Shown piece after piece: positions 5,672 to 8,319 of a stretch of 8,319 nucleotides of DNA. Numbering within the stretch: position 1 is the stretch's first letter; every line of letters starts with the position of its first letter. The translations under genes were made by a program, and so were the position numbers. The DNA comes from Mesorhizobium_B sp964242945 (GTDB taxonomy: Bacteria > Pseudomonadota > Alphaproteobacteria > Rhizobiales > Rhizobiaceae): the NCBI GenBank assembly GCA_964242945.1, contig CAXTCF010000168.1, positions 1 to 8,319 on the forward strand, in the 5' to 3' direction. Below the pieces are notes generated by a model. That model was not told the origin of the DNA. It was given only the letters and a program-made list of their open reading frames with translations, and made no database searches.

Positions 5672-6513
5672 AACTGGTCCGCTACGGCGAAGCCGGCCTG
5701 GAGAAACCCGGCCTGATCGACGGCGAGGATCGCCTGCGCGACCTGTCCTCCCACATTGTCGATGTCGCGGGCGTGGCGCTCGACCCAGCCGCGCTCGCCG
5801 CGATGCAACGTATCGACATCGCGTCGCTCCCTTTCGTGGAAGGTGAGCCGCGGCTCGGCCCCTGCGTCGGCGGCACCGGGAAATTCATCTGCATCGGGCT
5901 CAACTATTCCGACCACGCGGCGGAAACCGGCGCCACCGTGCCGCCTGAGCCGATCATCTTCATGAAGGCGACATCCGCGATCGTCGGCCCGAACGACGAC
6001 GTTCTGATCCCCCGCGGCTCCACGAAGCCCGATTGGGAAGTGGAGCTCGGCGTCGTCATCGGCAAGGCAGCAAAATATGTCACAGAAGCCGACGCGCTCA
6101 ACTATGTCGCGGGCTACTGCGTGTCGCACGACGTCTCGGAGCGCGCCTTCCAGACCGAGCGGCAGGGACAGTGGACCAAGGGCAAAAGCTGCGACACGTT
6201 CGGCCCGATCGGCCCCTGGCTGGTGACGACCGACGAAGTTCCCGACCCGCAGAACCTGAAACTCTGGCTCAAGGTGAACAATGAGACCATGCAGGACGGC
6301 ACGACGCAAACCATGGTCTATGGCGTAGCTTTCCTGGTTTCCTACCTCTCGCAGTTCATGAGCCTGCTGCCCGGCGACATCATCTCCACCGGCACCCCGC
6401 CCGGCGTCGGCATGGGCATGAAGCCCCAGCGCTGGCTCCAACCCGGCGACACCGTCGAACTCGGCATCGAAGGCTTGGGCAGCCAGAAGCAGGCCGTGAA
6501 GGCCGACGCCTGA
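5668..6513 (+). CDS. Fumarylacetoacetate hydrolase family protein (diketo-acid hydrolase type)
   Basis: This 281-residue cytoplasmic enzyme belongs to the FAH superfamily, metal-dependent enzymes that hydrolyse, decarboxylate or tautomerise beta-diketo and oxo acids. The N-terminal 65 residues form the small cap domain, and the catalytic beta-roll follows from about residue 70. GKFICIGLNYSDHAAE (near 72-87) is the family entry motif. The metal ligands are visible as Glu124 and Glu126 in DWEVELG and Asp155 in SHDVSERAF, and KGKSCDTFGPIGP and STGTPPGVG line the active site. The sequence is closest in feel to the hydrolases of 2,4-diketo-3-deoxy-L-rhamnonate or -fuconate and to proteins often labelled ureidoglycolate lyase in rhizobia; the exact substrate cannot be read from the sequence. 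It starts 24 bases after the dehydrogenase stop, on the same strand and with a good ribosome binding site, so cotranscription is likely. Start and length are normal for the family. Confidence 0.9.
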   Translation: MKLVRYGEAGLEKPGLIDGEDRLRDLSSHIVDVAGVALDPAALAAMQRIDIASLPFVEGEPRLGPCVGGTGKFICIGLNYSDHAAETGATVPPEPIIFMKATSAIVGPNDDVLIPRGSTKPDWEVELGVVIGKAAKYVTEADALNYVAGYCVSHDVSERAFQTERQGQWTKGKSCDTFGPIGPWLVTTDEVPDPQNLKLWLKVNNETMQDGTTQTMVYGVAFLVSYLSQFMSLLPGDIISTGTPPGVGMGMKPQRWLQPGDTVELGIEGLGSQKQAVKADA

Positions 6514-6530
6514 TCCTCTATTCCGGTCCA

Positions 6531-6552
6531 GCGCGGCAGCTTCTGCCGCCGC
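6531..6552. terminator. Hairpin between converging genes, possible terminator
   Basis: GCGGCAG (6533-6539) and CTGCCGC (6543-6549) form a seven-base-pair stem with a CTT loop; with one bulged C it extends by two more pairs to 6531 and 6552. It sits 17 bases after the hydrolase stop and 21 bases beyond the stop of the opposing SRPBCC gene, the right place for a shared terminator. There is no T-run on either side, so intrinsic termination would be weak. Confidence 0.4.
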
Positions 6553-6573
6553 GCCGTAAGGCTGGCTGGTGGC

Positions 6574-7050
6574 TCAAAGCGTCCTGGCCACCGCCTCCAG
6601 CTGGTCGGCAGCTTTGCCCCAGCCCTCGTGGAAACCCATCTTTTCATGCTTCTCCTTGTCCTCGACCCGCCAGTGGCGGGCGCGGGCGGTATAGCGGGTC
6701 TTCCCGTCCTCAGCCGCCTCGAAGGTGATGATGCCGGTGAAGAACGGCTTTCCCGACGGCTCCCAAGCACCCGTGTAGGCGTCGGTGAAGACGATCTTCT
6801 CGTTCGGTACCACTTCCAGATAGATGCCCGTATTGGGAAACTCCTGGCCTTCCGGGCTGCGCATCACGATCAGGCTCGACCCGCCCGGCCGCACATCCAA
6901 TTCGGCGCGCACCGTGCTCCAGGGTTTTGGCGTGAACCATTGCTTCAGCAGTTCCGGCTCGGTCCAGCAGCGGTAGAGCTTGTCGGGAGAGGCGTCGAGG
7001 ATGCGCGTCAGCACCAGTTCGCGGTCGTTTGTCTCGGCTTGGGCAGTCAT
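6574..7050 (-). CDS. SRPBCC/AHSA1-domain protein
   Basis: The 158-residue protein carries the START-like SRPBCC fold of the AHSA1 (activator of Hsp90 ATPase homologue) type, a helix-grip structure with a deep cavity for a hydrophobic ligand. Typical features are LTRILDASPDKLYRCWTEPE (residues 14-33), where the first strand leads into the short helix, LLKQWFTP just after it, the DVRPGG turn (52-57), and the C-terminal helix with FHEGWGKAADQLEAV (140-154). Many such proteins are uncharacterised, and the ligand cannot be predicted here. The start ATG at 7050 is well supported by AAGGAG seven bases upstream (7058-7063); the in-frame upstream extension to 7278 would run antisense into holA and is rejected. 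It converges on the hydrolase gene and diverges from holA across 160 bases. I find no clear promoter. It is probably single and unrelated to the sugar genes. Confidence 0.87.
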   Translation of the reverse strand: MTAQAETNDRELVLTRILDASPDKLYRCWTEPELLKQWFTPKPWSTVRAELDVRPGGSSLIVMRSPEGQEFPNTGIYLEVVPNEKIVFTDAYTGAWEPSGKPFFTGIITFEAAEDGKTRYTARARHWRVEDKEKHEKMGFHEGWGKAADQLEAVARTL

Positions 7051-7057
7051 GGCGGTT

Positions 7058-7063
7058 CTCCTT
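7058..7063 (-). promoter_or_regulatory. Ribosome binding site that fixes the SRPBCC start
   Basis: On the minus strand AAGGAG is followed by seven bases and then the ATG at 7050. This decides the start against the longer open frame that reaches back to 7278. Confidence 0.75.
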
Positions 7064-7210
7064 GCAGTCACGAGGATGACGGGTGGGAGTGTCGTCAGCC
7101 GACAGGTCAACGACGCGGCGGAGCAATTTTTCGTCGGCCGCAAACACGTCGCCATTCCCGCCCTACGCCGTTCCGGCGACACGCAAGCCTCGTCATGGTA
7201 AGCGCAAGGC

Positions 7211-8257
7211 ATGGCACAGAAGAAGGCGCACGAGGTCGATGGCTGGATCGCACGGCCCGATCCCAGGATCACGATCATCCTGCTTTACGGGCCGGATCGC
7301 GGGCTGGTCAGCGAACGGGCCAAGAGCCTGGCGGAGAAATCCGGCCTGCCCCTGGACGATCCCTTCTCGACCGTCAGGATGGACGGGTCGCAGTCCGACG
7401 GGGAGGCCGGCGACCGCCTGCTGACGGAAGCCCGGATGGTGCCGATGTTCTCCCCGCGCCGGCTCTTGTGGCTGCGCAACGCGGGCAACGCCAAGCCGCT
7501 GGCTGACGCCGTTGCCGAACTGGCTGCTTCGCCGCCGCCCGACGCGCTGCTGCTGATCGAAGCCGGCGATCTGAAAAAGGGCGCGCCCTTGCGCGCTTGC
7601 GTGGAGGCAAGCCCGCACGCCATGGCGCTGCCCTGCTACGCCGACGAGGAACGCGCGCTGGACGGGCTGATCGTTGCGGAAACGCAGCGCAGCGGCATCA
7701 CGCTTTCGCCCGAAGCCAAAACATTCCTGCGCTCGCATCTCGGCGGCGACAGGCTGGCGTCGCGCGGCGAATTGGAAAAGCTGGCGCTGTATGTCGGGGG
7801 CAGGGGGGAGATCACGCTGGACGACGTTCGGGCGTTGGTGGGCGACGTGTCAGCCGTATCCGCCGACGACATGATCGACCACGTGCTGAGCGGCAACGGC
7901 ACAGGCTTCAGCGGCCTTTTCGCCCGGCACGTCCGCAATGCCGGGGAAGTCCAGGCGCTCTTGAGCGGGGCGCTGCGCCAATTCCAAAGCCTGTATCTCC
8001 TGCGCGGCCGCATGGAAGCCTCGCGCCAGAGCGCCGGCACGGTGGTTGCCGGCATGCGCCCGCCGCCCTTCTTCTCGCGAAAACCGATCCTGGAAAAGGC
8101 GCTCGGCCGCTGGACGGCGGAAGGGTTTCAGTGGATTCTTTCGCAGCTACAGGACACCGTCCTGGAAGCCCGCCGCCGCCCCGACCTCGCCTTGGCCGTG
8201 ACGGAACGCGCCCTCCTGCGCATCGCCTCCAGCGGGGATGCGCGGCCGGCCGGGTGA
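7211..8257 (+). CDS. holA: DNA polymerase III subunit delta
   Basis: HolA is the delta subunit of the clamp-loader complex; it opens the beta sliding clamp so that it can be placed on primed DNA during replication. The 348-residue length is close to that of the E. coli subunit (343). The N-terminus MAQKKAHEVDGWIARPDP, with LLYGPDRGLVSERAK after it, is that of rhizobial HolA; the second motif is the degenerate, non-ATP-binding relic of a Walker A loop. Domain order is the AAA-like domain (to about 140), a small helical domain with a conserved SRGELEKLALY segment near 195-205, and the C-terminal collar domain (about 220-340) that holds the oligomer together. The start is chosen by similarity of the N-terminus; the AAGG before it is only one base away and cannot act as a normal binding site. 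In many rhizobia holA follows leuS and lptE and is next to parB; here the upstream neighbour is an unrelated minus-strand gene. Confidence 0.92.
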   Translation: MAQKKAHEVDGWIARPDPRITIILLYGPDRGLVSERAKSLAEKSGLPLDDPFSTVRMDGSQSDGEAGDRLLTEARMVPMFSPRRLLWLRNAGNAKPLADAVAELAASPPPDALLLIEAGDLKKGAPLRACVEASPHAMALPCYADEERALDGLIVAETQRSGITLSPEAKTFLRSHLGGDRLASRGELEKLALYVGGRGEITLDDVRALVGDVSAVSADDMIDHVLSGNGTGFSGLFARHVRNAGEVQALLSGALRQFQSLYLLRGRMEASRQSAGTVVAGMRPPPFFSRKPILEKALGRWTAEGFQWILSQLQDTVLEARRRPDLALAVTERALLRIASSGDARPAG

Positions 8258-8319
8258 GTCGCAGACAAGCTGAACCGCGGCCCTCCTTGGCAGTTAGGGA
8301 ATGGCAGCGCAGAAGCTAG

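Noticed and set aside
5260..6441. Minus-strand open frame of 393 codons over the ALDH end and the hydrolase
   Set aside because: Spans two well-supported plus-strand genes and their junction, with no family signature.
7106..7111. GTTGAC on the minus strand as a -35 for the SRPBCC gene
   Set aside because: No acceptable -10 element occurs at a spacing of 16 to 18 bases.
8258..8319. Possible 3' end of parB converging on holA at the window edge
   Set aside because: Only 62 bases are available, and no reading frame on either strand shows a recognisable ParB C-terminus.

Overview
The window looks like chromosomal DNA of a high-GC alphaproteobacterium, most probably Hyphomicrobiales of the Mesorhizobium/Phyllobacteriaceae type. 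The evidence is strong G/C third-position bias, protein sequences that read like rhizobial homologues (an Fpr ending in AFVG, a HolA beginning MAQKKAHEVD), promoter-like CTATAT and TTGAC elements, and a large palindromic intergenic element of the kind common in rhizobial genomes. I see no rRNA, tRNA, CRISPR array, transposase, phage gene or toxin-antitoxin pair. This assignment rests on recognition, not on a database search.

Layout. Bases 1-123 hold no gene, only a GC-rich hairpin. A small four-helix membrane protein of unknown function lies on the minus strand (124-603). A ferredoxin-NADP+ reductase (fpr, minus, 824-1654) is divergent from deoC (plus, 1973-3034). The 318-bp region between them carries a plausible promoter for each gene and a parS-like palindrome. 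Downstream of deoC is a 156-bp palindromic repeat (3065-3220) with perfect 48-bp arms. It is followed by a 788-residue aldehyde dehydrogenase with one complete and one degenerate half (ALDH16-like, 3277-5643), then a fumarylacetoacetate-hydrolase-family protein (5668-6513). A SRPBCC/AHSA1-fold protein (minus, 6574-7050) converges on the hydrolase gene. The window ends with holA, the DNA polymerase III delta subunit (plus, 7211-8257).

How the genes work together. deoC, the ALDH and the hydrolase share a strand and probably form a catabolic group. DeoC splits 2-deoxyribose-5-phosphate into glyceraldehyde-3-phosphate and acetaldehyde, and the dehydrogenase is a natural candidate to oxidise the acetaldehyde to acetate. 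The hydrolase does not belong to any textbook deoxynucleoside route; its family cleaves or tautomerises beta-diketo acids, and its link to the pathway is open. fpr, the SRPBCC gene and holA are separate units. The closest thing to an under-described system is the deoC/ALDH16-like/FAH grouping with a large palindrome inserted between its first two genes. The other items are mostly small-scale.
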